Origin: Gammaproteobacteria bacterium UBA3067
Lineage (GTDB): Bacteria; Pseudomonadota; Gammaproteobacteria; Pseudomonadales; UBA3067
Assembly (NCBI GenBank): GCA_002366835.1
Contig: DFBZ01000086.1
Coordinates: 1-5,950, forward strand
Direction of reading: 5' to 3'
Length of the DNA: 5,950 bases
Shown: positions 5,187-5,950 of the stretch, piece by piece
Numbering within the stretch: the first letter of the stretch is position 1
Layout: each line of letters opens with the position of its first letter
Translations under genes and position numbers: made by a program
The notes under the pieces: generated by a model
Told to the model about the DNA's origin: nothing
What the model saw: only the letters and a program-made list of their open reading frames with translations
Database searches by the model: none

Positions 5187-5950
5187 TCAGTTGATTGATC
5201 ACTTGCTTGGTTTTCTTCCACGTTTTCAATCAGAGTTTTGACGGTTTCTTGCGCGGCAGCTAGTTCAGACTCAAGGAACTGAGAACACATTTCTGATTCG
5301 ACTAAAGTTTTTTTTAGCTGGTTGAAAGAGGCTTCGTTCTTTTTGAACTGCTCCTTTAAGCGGAGTAGGAAATTATTATATTTTCCCATTTGTTCACTGG
5401 GTATGATTCCCTGGTCTTGAAGTTCATTAATAAACCCTTCAATTTCCAATGCCTGTGTATTTTGCATATCAGGCATTTCTTCTAACGTGATTTTTTCTTC
5501 AGTGTGCCCCCCTGATGCAGGGGAAAGCTTTTCGGTGACTAGTTCAGAAATCCCTTTGAAGCATTCTTCGTAGTATTTTGGAATACCTTCTGGCTTGGCA
5601 TCGCCCTGGAGTAAGCTCATTTCCTCAGTGAGAGGTAATAGTTTTTCGACATGGCTTGTTGGTAATTGTTCTCTAATAAGTTTTTGCAGCGAGAAAAAAA
5701 CTTCCTGAAAGTTCAATAGCTCCCGATTCTTTTCTTCTAGATTGACCAGAGATTCTTTTGTTTTTTCTGAGGGTAGAAGAGAAGCCAGGCCGATGAGGGG
5801 GGGGGATAGCAATGCCCAGAAGGGCTCTGGGTCCTTTCGGTGCACAAGAGCCTCAAGCTCTGCCTTTAAGTAAATATGTCGTATTAGGATGGCAAGTAGC
5901 TTTGTATCGCTGTCTTCATCTGCGGCGTCTATTTCCTGAGGGATTTCACT
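5171..5950 (-). CDS. Acidic coiled-coil protein of unknown function (5' end outside window, probable 3' frameshift)
   Basis: I do not recognise this gene. The frame is open from the right edge for 259 codons to a TAA at 5171-5173, so the true start lies beyond 5950; the GTG at 5845 is just an internal codon, since 35 sensible codons precede it. From the edge, an acidic stretch (ID-AADEDSD) leads to a helix LLAILIRHIYLKAELEAL (18-35), then a Pro-containing hydrophobic patch FWALLSPPLIGLASLL (44-59). The rest is charged helix with heptad-like Leu spacing, most clearly NFLLRLKEQFKKNEASFNQL and the following 60 residues, suggesting a coiled coil. The end is very acidic (ASDQSTENEEK). No catalytic motif is visible. 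A cytoplasmic scaffold or regulator is possible but unproven. The coding sense continues in the -1 frame beyond the stop to 5049, so the listed end may not be the natural one. It converges on the hydrolase gene. Confidence 0.75.
   Translation of the reverse strand, partial: SEIPQEIDAADEDSDTKLLAILIRHIYLKAELEALVHRKDPEPFWALLSPPLIGLASLLPSEKTKESLVNLEEKNRELLNFQEVFFSLQKLIREQLPTSHVEKLLPLTEEMSLLQGDAKPEGIPKYYEECFKGISELVTEKLSPASGGHTEEKITLEEMPDMQNTQALEIEGFINELQDQGIIPSEQMGKYNNFLLRLKEQFKKNEASFNQLKKTLVESEMCSQFLESELAAAQETVKTLIENVEENQASDQSTENEEK

Noticed and set aside
5171..5845. GTG at 5845 as the start of the coiled-coil gene
   Set aside because: The same frame stays open for 35 more codons to the window edge and encodes coherent helix (LLAILIRHIYLKAELEAL), so the start is outside the window.

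Overview
The window looks like part of a gammaproteobacterial chromosome of moderate GC, plausibly a marine or environmental Pseudomonadales/Cellvibrionales-type organism. This rests on the E. coli-type LexA operator (CTGT-N8-ACAG) in front of an imuA-imuB-dnaE2 cassette, the protein styles, and dense gene packing. The taxonomic guess is inference.

Positions 1-3148 (minus strand) hold an SOS-inducible mutagenesis operon read right to left: promoter and LexA box (3100-3148), imuA (from 3085), imuB (784-2262), then the 5' part of dnaE2 (759 to beyond position 1). Intergenic gaps are 16 and 24 nt, so the three are almost certainly one transcript. By family knowledge, DnaE2 is the error-prone C-family polymerase, ImuB is a catalytically dead Y-family protein linking to the beta clamp, and ImuA is a RecA/SulA-like accessory. 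No lexA2 precedes imuA, so control is probably by the chromosomal LexA.

Positions 3149-3311 are intergenic and contain a 12-bp-stem hairpin that may end transcription from the next gene. At 3312-3710 (minus) lies a small exported His-rich protein with a pure (His-Gln)x8 tract encoded by eight identical hexamers, and a C-terminal half resembling RcnB/CigR-type periplasmic proteins. Positions 3711-3977 separate it from a divergent gene. I see no RNA gene or strong promoter there.

Positions 3978-5030 (plus) encode an N-terminally anchored or exported metallo-beta-lactamase-fold hydrolase of the NAPE-PLD-like type with a complete metal-ligand set. Converging on it from the right edge is a 5'-truncated gene for an acidic, coiled-coil-rich protein of unknown function. 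Its reading frame stops at 5171, but a further 41 codons of coherent coiled-coil sequence continue in the -1 frame to a stop at 5049, just 18 nt from the hydrolase stop. One extra A in an A5 run would join the two, so this is a likely frameshift (mutation, sequencing error, or slippage) and the most unexpected thing in the window.

I found no CRISPR array, insertion sequence, tRNA, rRNA or prophage signature. Apart from the frameshifted gene and the His-Gln repeat, the window is mostly recognisable genes.
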